This document shows, piece after piece, positions 1 through 5,370 of a stretch of 6,033 nt of DNA. Source of the stretch: Cellvibrionales bacterium UBA2511 (lineage in GTDB: Bacteria > Pseudomonadota > Gammaproteobacteria > Pseudomonadales > Porticoccaceae); the NCBI GenBank assembly GCA_002341315.1, contig DDNV01000085.1:24617-30649 (forward strand), given 5' to 3'. The position numbers were made by a program, and so were the translations under genes. How positions within the stretch are numbered: the first letter of the stretch is position 1; the number at the start of each line of letters is the position of its first letter. Under the pieces are notes generated by a model. It saw only the letters and a program-made list of their open reading frames with translations. It did no database searches and had not been told where the DNA came from.

Positions 1-421
1 AAATGATCGTGGCGGGTCTGATCACATTGGCAATTTCGAAATTTTCACGACCACTCAGTAGCAGCGGTAATAGCTCCTTGGCCAACAGAATGCCGACAAT
101 ATCATCAGCATTGTCACCGATCACCGGAAAGCGGGAGTGGCTGGATTCGATAACCAGCTCGAGAAGGTCTTCAAGGCTGATGTTTTGCTGAATGACAACC
201 ATTTGAGTGCGGGGGATCATGATTTCCCGCACCTGCTGGTCGGAGACATGCAGTGCCCCCTCAATAATCTCCAGCGCATCGTGATCAATAATGCCGTTAT
301 CGTAGGCGGAGCGGAGGGTGTTCGCCAGCTCCTCCCGCGATTGTGGCTCCGAGGAAAAGGCCGTGGCCAGTTTGCCTAACCAGGATTTCTCCTGTGTGCC
401 GTTCAAGTCGTCATCAGTCAT
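1..421 (-). CDS. ybeX: YbeX/CorC-type CBS-domain protein (5' part, truncated by window edge)
   Basis: The first 140 codons of a YbeX (CorC-type) protein are present; the rest lies beyond the left edge. The reading starts at ATG 419-421 and gives MTDDDLNGTQEKSWLGKL, then a short helical N-terminal segment (about residues 25-60). The family signature REIMIPR follows at residues 65-71 and leads into the first CBS domain (about 72-130, including SHSRFPVIGD at 94-103). Known YbeX proteins carry two CBS domains and a C-terminal CorC_HlyC domain. They lack the DUF21 membrane domain of other CorC/HlyC proteins, and none is seen here. The family was tied to magnesium/cobalt efflux, and Escherichia YbeX is linked to ribosome metabolism. 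The start overlaps the ybeY stop by 8 bases, and only a distant GGAG (14 bases away) precedes it, so translation is probably coupled to ybeY. In relatives the apolipoprotein N-acyltransferase gene lnt follows; that would be outside this window. Identification is firm; transport function is not. Confidence 0.93.
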   Translation of the reverse strand, partial: MTDDDLNGTQEKSWLGKLATAFSSEPQSREELANTLRSAYDNGIIDHDALEIIEGALHVSDQQVREIMIPRTQMVVIQQNISLEDLLELVIESSHSRFPVIGDNADDIVGILLAKELLPLLLSGRENFEIANVIRPATII

Positions 422-902
422 GAAATATCTGCTGCTCCGGAGCATCATCCTGTTGGTAGGGTGGTGGAAAACCCAACTTCGTCAGTATACGGGTTTCAAG
501 GGCTTCCATTATATCCGCATCATTATCTTCAATATGGTCGTAGCCGATCAAATGCAGGCAGCCGTGAACCAGCATGTGCGCCCAATGTGCCTCAATGGGT
601 TTGCCCTGCTCGGCGGCTTCGCGCTCGACCACCGGTGCACAAATGACCAGATCACCGAGCAGTGGAAGATCTAAATCCGGTGGCAAATCGGCCGGGAAAG
701 ACAACACATTGGTGGGACCCGGTTTGCGGCGATAGCGTTGGTTCAGTTCGGCACACTCTGCTTCACCGACAATTCTCACACTCAGTTCGGCCGTCTGTCG
801 GGCGCTGGACAGTGCTGCGGTAGCCCAGCAGCGTATCTGTTTTCTATCCGGTATCCAGCCTGTTTTACCATGGGTATTGTCGATATCGAGCTGAAGCTTC
901 AT
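414..902 (-). CDS. ybeY: Endoribonuclease YbeY (16S rRNA 3'-end maturation)
   Basis: This 162-residue protein is full length (Escherichia YbeY has 155). The UPF0054 metal-binding motif H-x3-H-x5-H is intact at His113, His117 and His123 in the stretch HGCLHLIGYDH. The conserved block PTNVLSFP is at residues 63-70, the preceding catalytic-region Arg is Arg58, and LLGDLVI is at 81-87. YbeY is a cytoplasmic zinc-dependent single-strand endoribonuclease. It takes part in 16S rRNA 3'-end processing and, with RNase R, in 70S ribosome quality control. The ATG at 900-902 overlaps the ybeZ stop as ATGA and has no good Shine-Dalgarno sequence of its own, which points to translational coupling. The stop overlaps the next gene by 8 bases. 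The C-terminal extension after about residue 148 is polar and not conserved as far as I can tell. Residue roles are known from the family; their presence is seen directly. Confidence 0.97.
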   Translation of the reverse strand: MKLQLDIDNTHGKTGWIPDRKQIRCWATAALSSARQTAELSVRIVGEAECAELNQRYRRKPGPTNVLSFPADLPPDLDLPLLGDLVICAPVVEREAAEQGKPIEAHWAHMLVHGCLHLIGYDHIEDNDADIMEALETRILTKLGFPPPYQQDDAPEQQIFHD

Positions 903-1939
903 TGGGGCGGGTCTTTGGCCTCGTCCTGCTCAAAGGCATCATAGGCATCGACAATCTGCTGTACCAGCGGGTGGCGAACCACATCCTTCGAGCCGAAAAA
1001 TGTAAAGCTGATATCCTCGACGTCCTTGAGTACTTTGCAGACGTGAAGCAGCCCGGAGTGACTGGGGCGGGGCAGGTCGATCTGGGAGGTATCCCCGGTA
1101 ATGACCGCGGTGGAGCTGAAACCGATTCTGGTGAGGAACATCTTCATTTGTTCCTTGGTGGTGTTCTGGCTCTCATCAAGAATAATGAAAGAGTTGTTCA
1201 GGGTGCGGCCACGCATGTAGGCCAGCGGTGCTACTTCAATAACACTCCGGTCAATGAGTTTTGCTACCGTTTCAACGCCGAGCATTTCATACAGCGCATC
1301 GTAGAGTGGGCGCAGATAGGGGTCCACCTTCTGGCTCAGGTCTCCGGGCAAAAAGCCGAGCTTTTCACCGGCTTCAACAGCAGGGCGCACCAGTAGAATT
1401 CGTTCCACTTCGTCTCTCAGTAGAGCCTCCACCGCGCAGGCTACCGCCAGATAGGTTTTGCCGGTACCGGCAGGTCCTACCCCAAAATTGATATCGTGGG
1501 TTTGCACGGCCCGCACATAGCGTTGCTGGCTGACTCCTCTGGGTTTGATATTGCCTTTTTTGGTGCGGATGACCGTCTGCGTTATAGCGTTCTCTGTCTC
1601 GGCGATATTGCTGTCAGCTGTAGTCGTGGTCGCATAGTGTTCCATAGGCATTCCGGCGGTGGATTGTTGAATGGCAAGATGAATATGGTCGGGTGTCAGC
1701 TCACGGCTGCGACCGGTTTCCTGATAGAGGTGATGGAGAAGTTGCCCAGCCACGTCAGCTGCGGCATGGTCGCCAATCAGAGCGAAGGTATTGCCTCGGT
1801 TGCGAATCTCGATTTTCAGCCGCTGTTCGATGTGTCTGAGGTTTTCGTCGAATTGCCCGCAGAGTGTTGCTAGGCGACGGGTGTCGCTGGGTTCCAGCGT
1901 GATGGTCTGTGTTGCAGTCTGAATATTCAAATTTTCCAA
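899..1939 (-). CDS. ybeZ: PhoH-like ATPase YbeZ
   Basis: A 346-residue PhoH-family P-loop NTPase, the same length as Escherichia YbeZ as I recall it. The N-terminal region (about 1-90) includes ITLEPSD at 13-19. A Thr-rich, low-conservation linker (about 97-122) follows, then the PhoH domain (about 130-335). Walker A is GPAGTGKT at 155-162 and Walker B is FIILDESQN at 251-259. RPAVEAGEKLGFLPGD (185-200) and GRTLNNSFI (244-252) are further family blocks, and VVRHP at 320-324 closes the domain. The protein is cytoplasmic and associates with YbeY in several bacteria; it is thought to be an RNA-handling ATPase. The start is TTG (1937-1939), preceded by AGAGGG about 7 bases upstream. A second TTG at 1928-1930 would give an N-terminus closer to the Escherichia one (NIQTATQTITLEP), but its upstream GGA is weaker and very close. 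No ATG is available upstream in frame. The stop overlaps ybeY by 4 bases, and 104 bp separate the start from miaB. Confidence 0.96.
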   Translation of the reverse strand: MENLNIQTATQTITLEPSDTRRLATLCGQFDENLRHIEQRLKIEIRNRGNTFALIGDHAAADVAGQLLHHLYQETGRSRELTPDHIHLAIQQSTAGMPMEHYATTTTADSNIAETENAITQTVIRTKKGNIKPRGVSQQRYVRAVQTHDINFGVGPAGTGKTYLAVACAVEALLRDEVERILLVRPAVEAGEKLGFLPGDLSQKVDPYLRPLYDALYEMLGVETVAKLIDRSVIEVAPLAYMRGRTLNNSFIILDESQNTTKEQMKMFLTRIGFSSTAVITGDTSQIDLPRPSHSGLLHVCKVLKDVEDISFTFFGSKDVVRHPLVQQIVDAYDAFEQDEAKDPPQ

Positions 1940-2043
1940 TAGGCCGCCCTCTGCGGCTACGCATGTAAGGCAAGCATATAACCTTTATTAGGGTCTGAAA
2001 ACAGTTTTGAGTGAGGTTTATAGGTATTTGCTAGCGCCGTCAT

Positions 2044-3408
2044 TTATGCTGCAGTGTTATCCGTTGCAACGATCAGGCGTCCGCGCAGTGAATTGGGCAA
2101 AGCCTCGATAATGCTCACCCTGGCAAACGCACCTATCAGTTGATGGTCGGTGGCTGGGAAATTGACGACCCGGTTGTTTTCGGTGCGGCCCTGCAACTGG
2201 CCGGGATCTTTCTTTGAAATGCCGGTGATCAGGATGGTCTGTTCGGTACCGACCATTTGCTCACTAATGCTTGTGGCATGCTGGCTGATCCTGCTTTGCA
2301 GGATTTGCAGTCGTTGCTTCTTGATGCTTTCGGGCGTGCTATCGGGGAGATCGGCTGCCGGTGTTCCCGGTCGGGCGCTGTACACAAAGCTGAAGCTGTG
2401 ATCAAAGCCGATATCCTGAATCAGCTTGAGGGTATCCTCGAAATCCTTCTCGGTCTCACCGGGAAAACCAATGATGAAGTCCGATGAAATGCTGATATCC
2501 GGTCTGATCCGGCGCAGCTTGCGAATTTTTGATTTGTATTCGAGTACGGTGTGGCCACGTTTCATTGCCGCCAGAATTCGGTCCGAGCCACTTTGCACCG
2601 GTAGGTGAAGGTGGCTGACCAGCTCGGGCACTTCAGCATAGGCCGCAATGAGACTGTCTGAAAACTCCACCGGGTGGGAGGTGGTATAGCGAATACGGTC
2701 AATGCCTTCAATTCCTGCCACATAGCCAATCAGCTCCGCCAGGTCGCAGAGGTTTCCGTCAGGCATGCTGCCGCGGTAGGCATTGACATTCTGTCCCAGC
2801 AAATTGACTTCCCGCACGCCTTGGCCAGCGAGATGAGCCACTTCCGCGAGTACATCTGCAGCCGGGCGGCTGACTTCCTCACCTCTTGTATACGGCACAA
2901 CACAGAAGGTGCAGTATTTGGAGCAGCCTTCCATAATCGAAACGAAGGCAGTGACGCCATCGGCGTCAGGCTGAGGCAGCCGGTCAAATTTCTCAATCTC
3001 CGGGAAGCTGATATCGACGATGGTGGTGCCGTCTCGCTGCTTTCTTTCGGCCAGCATTTCCGGCAACCGATGCAATGTCTGCGGGCCAAACACCAGATCC
3101 ACAAAAGGTGCACGCCTGGCAATGGCGTCACCCTCCTGGCTGGCGACACAGCCGCCAACCCCAATGACCAGTTCCGGGTTGCGAGCTTTGAGGTGTTTCC
3201 ATCGACCGAGCTGGTGAAAAACTTTTTCCTGGGCTTTTTCCCGGATCGAGCAGGTGTTCAGTAACAGCACGTCGGCTTCTTCCGGGTTATCTGTTGCCAC
3301 CATCTGGTGGCTGTCGCCCAGCAGATCACGCATGCGTGATGAATCGTATTCATTCATCTGGCAACCGTGAGTGACAATGTGCAGTTTTTTGATTTTTGGC
3401 TCGGACAT
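2044..3408 (-). CDS. miaB: tRNA-2-methylthio-N6-isopentenyladenosine synthase MiaB
   Basis: A 454-residue radical-SAM methylthiotransferase. It adds the 2-methylthio group to N6-isopentenyl-A37 of tRNAs that read codons starting with U, using S-adenosylmethionine and two 4Fe-4S clusters. The N-terminal UPF0004 domain carries cluster-binding cysteines Cys16 ([14 protein letters not shown]), Cys53 ([15 protein letters not shown]) and Cys87 ([11 protein letters not shown]). The radical SAM domain carries C-x3-C-x2-C at Cys162, Cys166 and Cys169. [12 protein letters not shown] (202-212), [15 protein letters not shown] (265-279) and [17 protein letters not shown] (308-324) are typical. A C-terminal TRAM domain (about 383-447) includes [11 protein letters not shown] at 407-417. 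The ATG at 3406-3408 has only a weak AAG ahead of it, yet the N-terminus fits the family. The C-terminus is about 20 residues shorter than in Escherichia MiaB, beyond the TRAM domain, so no function should be lost. It is upstream of ybeZ in the same direction and divergent from the DUF1820 gene. Confidence 0.98.
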   Translation of the reverse strand: MSEPKIKKLHIVTHGCQMNEYDSSRMRDLLGDSHQMVATDNPEEADVLLLNTCSIREKAQEKVFHQLGRWKHLKARNPELVIGVGGCVASQEGDAIARRAPFVDLVFGPQTLHRLPEMLAERKQRDGTTIVDISFPEIEKFDRLPQPDADGVTAFVSIMEGCSKYCTFCVVPYTRGEEVSRPAADVLAEVAHLAGQGVREVNLLGQNVNAYRGSMPDGNLCDLAELIGYVAGIEGIDRIRYTTSHPVEFSDSLIAAYAEVPELVSHLHLPVQSGSDRILAAMKRGHTVLEYKSKIRKLRRIRPDISISSDFIIGFPGETEKDFEDTLKLIQDIGFDHSFSFVYSARPGTPAADLPDSTPESIKKQRLQILQSRISQHATSISEQMVGTEQTILITGISKKDPGQLQGRTENNRVVNFPATDHQLIGAFARVSIIEALPNSLRGRLIVATDNTAA

Positions 3409-3445
3409 AAATACTTGGTTATGGATACACTTGACGCGGCCGCAC

Positions 3446-3451
3446 AGTATA
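3446..3451 (-). promoter_or_regulatory. Candidate -10 box for miaB
   Basis: Read on the minus strand this is TATACT, one mismatch from the consensus TATAAT. It lies 38 bases before the miaB ATG, a suitable distance for a short 5' leader. No convincing -35 hexamer is found 16-18 bases upstream (the region reads GTGGGATTA), so the promoter would be activator-dependent or the call may be wrong. It sits beside a GCGGCCGC palindrome at 3436-3443. Confidence 0.35.
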
Positions 3452-3512
3452 GCGGTCGTCGGTGGTTAATCCCACAGGGTGTGGCCTGATTGGGTGAAAT
3501 TTGTGCAGATTG

Positions 3513-3521
3513 TGGTATTCT
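3513..3521 (+). promoter_or_regulatory. Candidate extended -10 promoter for the DUF1820 gene
   Basis: The plus strand reads TGGTATTCT, which matches the extended -10 form TGnTATAAT with two mismatches in the hexamer. It is followed by TTCGCGCCC, a GC-rich stretch suitable for a discriminator. The box lies 37 bases before the ATG of the DUF1820 gene. A recognisable -35 is lacking: TTGGGT at 3490-3495 is 20 bases away, which is too far. Extended -10 promoters can tolerate this. It lies in the 150-bp region shared with the divergent miaB promoter. Confidence 0.42.
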
Positions 3522-3545
3522 TTCGCGCCCTTGATAAACCGGTGA

Positions 3546-3558
3546 ACAGGCAACCTGT
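3546..3558 (+). promoter_or_regulatory. Inverted repeat over the DUF1820 ribosome binding site
   Basis: ACAGG-CAA-CCTGT ends directly at the base before the ATG and includes the only plausible Shine-Dalgarno sequence (AGG). In the mRNA it could form a 5-bp stem with a 3-base loop that hides the site, or in DNA it could bind a protein. It may also be chance. A related 14-bp palindrome sits just after the gene's stop codon. Confidence 0.3.
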
Positions 3559-3900
3559 ATGGCATCAACCCCCATTTACAAAATTGTATTTTTCAATCAG
3601 GGTCAGGTGTACGAAATCTATGCCCGGCAAGTCTACCAAAGTGATTTGTGGGGGTTTCTGGAAGTCGAGGAGTTTGTGTTTGGTGAGCGCTCCCAGATGA
3701 TTGTCGACCCTTCCGAAGAAAAACTGAAGAACGAGTTTTCCTCTGTCAAGCGGAGTTTTATTCCGCTGCATTCAGTTGTTCGCATTGATGAAGTGGAAAA
3801 AGAAGGTTCCTGTAAAATTATCGAGGCGAAGGGCGGCGCCGGTAATGTCACCCCTTTCCCCTATCCGGGTATTGCACCCAAACCAAAAGGCGATCGCTAG
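3559..3900 (+). CDS. DUF1820 family protein, function unknown
   Basis: A 113-residue soluble protein with no signal peptide or membrane segment. From memory it matches the DUF1820 family, a small protein common in gammaproteobacteria and without an established function. Recognisable stretches are IYKIVFFNQGQVYEIYAR (residues 6-23), GFLEVEEFVFGE (32-43), KNEFSSVKRSFIPLHSVVRI (57-76) and the C-terminal NVTPFPYPG (96-104). The ATG at 3559 is preceded by ACAGG, whose AGG lies 8 bases away and may act as Shine-Dalgarno sequence. That site lies inside a small inverted repeat that could occlude it. The gene stands alone on the plus strand. It diverges from miaB, an arrangement I recall from Pseudomonas, and ends before a bidirectional terminator. 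Its persistent place next to miaB might hint at a link to translation or RNA, but that is inference only. Confidence 0.9.
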   Translation: MASTPIYKIVFFNQGQVYEIYARQVYQSDLWGFLEVEEFVFGERSQMIVDPSEEKLKNEFSSVKRSFIPLHSVVRIDEVEKEGSCKIIEAKGGAGNVTPFPYPGIAPKPKGDR

Positions 3901-3902
3901 TT

Positions 3903-3916
3903 AACAGGTACCTGTT
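3903..3916. repeat. 14-bp perfect palindrome AACAGGTACCTGTT
   Basis: A perfect palindrome starts 2 bases after the DUF1820 stop codon and lies 8 bases before the terminator stem. Apart from its centre it matches the element before the start of the same gene (AACAGG...ACCTGT). No function can be assigned from the sequence alone. It could be a weak cruciform, a protein site, or chance. Confidence 0.5.
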
Positions 3917-3924
3917 TGCTGAAT

Positions 3925-3952
3925 AAAAAGGGCAGCTTGCGCTGCCCTTTTT
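3925..3952. terminator. Bidirectional Rho-independent terminator
   Basis: The stem AAAAAGGGCAGC / GCTGCCCTTTTT is perfect over 12 pairs and closes a TTGC loop. Its GC-rich core is seven pairs, and a run of five T follows on both strands. It starts 25 bases after the stop of the DUF1820 gene and ends 13 bases from the stop of the convergent aminotransferase gene, so it should end transcripts from both sides. Confidence 0.93.
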
Positions 3953-3964
3953 GATGTCAGGCGT

Positions 3965-5242
3965 TCAGGCCGCGAGTTGTTGGTTCACAGAGGCCAGTTT
4001 CACGGCATTACAGAATACGGCCATGGCGTGATCGATATCCTCAACGGTGGGGAATGACGGTGCCAGCCGGATATTTTTATCGTCCGGGTCTTTGCCGTAG
4101 GGGAAGGTGGCGCCCGCCGGGGTGAGTTTGACCCCCGCGTCTGCAGCCAGCTGGATAACGGCGTTGGCCAGCCCGGGGCGGGTATCGAAAGAAATAAAGT
4201 AACCGCCATCGGGTGAGCTCCAGTCTCCCAGGTCAGAATCGCGGAAGTTTTCTTCAAGGTGTTTCAGCACGCAGGCAAAGCGCGGTCGCAGGAGCTCGGC
4301 ATGTCGGGCCATGTGGCTGCGCAGTTCCGTCATAGTACCAATCATCTTCAGATGCCGAAGCTGGTTGACCTTATCCGGCCCGATAGTGGCAATCCCCAGA
4401 TGCTTTTTCATGGCATCTAAATTCGTTTTGCTACCCGCCATAAATGCCACTCCTGCACCGGCGAAAGTCACCTTGGAGGTCGATCCGAACTGCAGTACGC
4501 TATCTCCGGTGCCATGTTTTTCACAGAATTTCCGTATATTGGCCAGTTCGGCAGGCTTGTCCACAAGGTCGTGAACTGCGTAGGCGTTGTCATAGAAAAC
4601 TCGGAAGTTCGTGGCCGCGATAGTCCCCAGTCCGGCCAGCCGTTCGATGGTCGCAGCGCTGTAGATGCAGCCGGTGGGATTTGAGTATTTGGGTACACAC
4701 CAGATTCCCTTGATGCTGCTGTCATTGCGGAGCAGGGCCTCAACTACGTCCATATCCGGGCCGTCCTCATTCATTGGCACGTTGACCATTTCAATGCCAA
4801 ATTCCTCGCAGATGGCAAAGTGACGGTCATAACCGGGTACGGGGCAGAGAAACTTGACGGTTTCTTCATGTCGCCAGGCCGAGTCCGGGCCGTTCAAACC
4901 AAACTGCCAGGCAAACAGGACACTGAAATACATCAGGGTCAGGCTGCTATTGCCCCCCACTATGATTTCGTCAGTTTTTACGCCGAGGATTTCTGCCGCC
5001 AGTTGGCGCATGGCCGGCAAACCGTCCAGTCCGCCGTAATTGCGGGTATCCACGCCCTCGTCCGAAACATAATTTCCCTGCAGGATGCCATCCAGTGCAT
5101 CGGCCAGTGATAATTGGTTTGCTGAGGGCTTGCCCCGGGTCAGATCGAGATTAAGCTTGCTGGAGACAAAGCTCCGGTGTTTGTCAGAAAGCTCTTCTTG
5201 CCAGCGTTGCAACTGTTGACGGTCTGCTTGTTCGACGTACAC
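3965..5242 (-). CDS. PLP-dependent aminotransferase, class I fold (aspartate aminotransferase-like)
   Basis: A complete 425-residue fold-type I aminotransferase. Seen motifs are GGNSSLTLM (96-104, cofactor phosphate region), PVPGYDRHF (134-142), SNPTG (187-191) and YDNAYAVHD (217-225, with Asp218 for the pyridine nitrogen and Tyr221). STSK follows at 254-257, with Lys257 the expected Schiff-base lysine, and NIRLAPSFP at 390-398 carries Arg392 for the substrate carboxylate. From memory it fits the family first described as alanine-glyoxylate-like and now as aspartate aminotransferase (PF12897). Related genes are often labelled MocR-like, but no N-terminal helix-turn-helix DNA-binding domain is present, so it is an enzyme and not a regulator. 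The likely reaction is transfer of an amino group between aspartate or a similar acid and 2-oxoglutarate; the exact substrate cannot be read from the sequence. The start is GTG (5240-5242), chosen because AGAGG lies 7 bases upstream. It appears to be transcribed alone, ending at the shared terminator. Confidence 0.92.
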   Translation of the reverse strand: MYVEQADRQQLQRWQEELSDKHRSFVSSKLNLDLTRGKPSANQLSLADALDGILQGNYVSDEGVDTRNYGGLDGLPAMRQLAAEILGVKTDEIIVGGNSSLTLMYFSVLFAWQFGLNGPDSAWRHEETVKFLCPVPGYDRHFAICEEFGIEMVNVPMNEDGPDMDVVEALLRNDSSIKGIWCVPKYSNPTGCIYSAATIERLAGLGTIAATNFRVFYDNAYAVHDLVDKPAELANIRKFCEKHGTGDSVLQFGSTSKVTFAGAGVAFMAGSKTNLDAMKKHLGIATIGPDKVNQLRHLKMIGTMTELRSHMARHAELLRPRFACVLKHLEENFRDSDLGDWSSPDGGYFISFDTRPGLANAVIQLAADAGVKLTPAGATFPYGKDPDDKNIRLAPSFPTVEDIDHAMAVFCNAVKLASVNQQLAA

Positions 5243-5310
5243 GGGGATTCCTCTTGAAGGGGGTTGGGGGTGAAGTTTTTGGTGCTGCGGATAGATACAT
5301 TCGCATACCT

Positions 5311-5340
5311 CGAGTGATTATACGAAAAACATAACACTCG
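5311..5340 (-). promoter_or_regulatory. TATAAT box within an inverted repeat, aminotransferase promoter/operator
   Basis: On the minus strand, bases 5322-5317 read TATAAT, a perfect -10 hexamer about 75 bases before the aminotransferase GTG. No clear -35 is seen at 16-18 bases upstream. The box overlaps one arm of an inverted repeat: CGAGTG-A-TTAT at 5311-5321 against ATAACACTCG at 5331-5340, ten pairs with one bulged A and a 9-base spacer. An operator over the -10 box is the natural reading. An mRNA hairpin for the upstream ATPase transcript is possible but has no T-run to make it a terminator. Confidence 0.48.
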
Positions 5341-5370
5341 GTGGGATGGAATAATGGGCTGCTCAGGCCA

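Noticed and set aside
902..1396. Long plus-strand open frame (164 codons) opposite ybeZ
   Set aside because: It is fully antisense to a firmly identified gene, its translation resembles no family I know, and it is explained by the codon pattern of ybeZ.
1940..2043. Promoter or terminator between miaB and ybeZ
   Set aside because: A TATAAA-like box (2022-2017 on the minus strand) exists, but the -35 (ATGACG/AATGAC at 15-16 bases) is poor, and no heat-shock-type promoter or T-tailed hairpin was found. Read-through from miaB is as likely.
2674..3264. Plus-strand open frame of 196 codons opposite miaB
   Set aside because: Antisense shadow of the conserved radical SAM gene. The translation has no recognisable domain and no good ribosome site was seen.
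3436..3443. GCGGCCGC palindrome near the miaB -10 box
   Set aside because: An 8-base GC palindrome alone is too short to call an operator. No second copy or half-site spacing supports it.
5243..5270. G-quadruplex on the plus strand
   Set aside because: Only three clear G-runs, with a 12-base gap between the first two; a stable four-run quadruplex is not supported.
5356..5369. Short hairpin GGCCTGAGCAGCCC just after the ATPase stop
   Set aside because: It would need a two-base loop and contains a C-C mismatch, and no T-run follows, so it is not a credible terminator.
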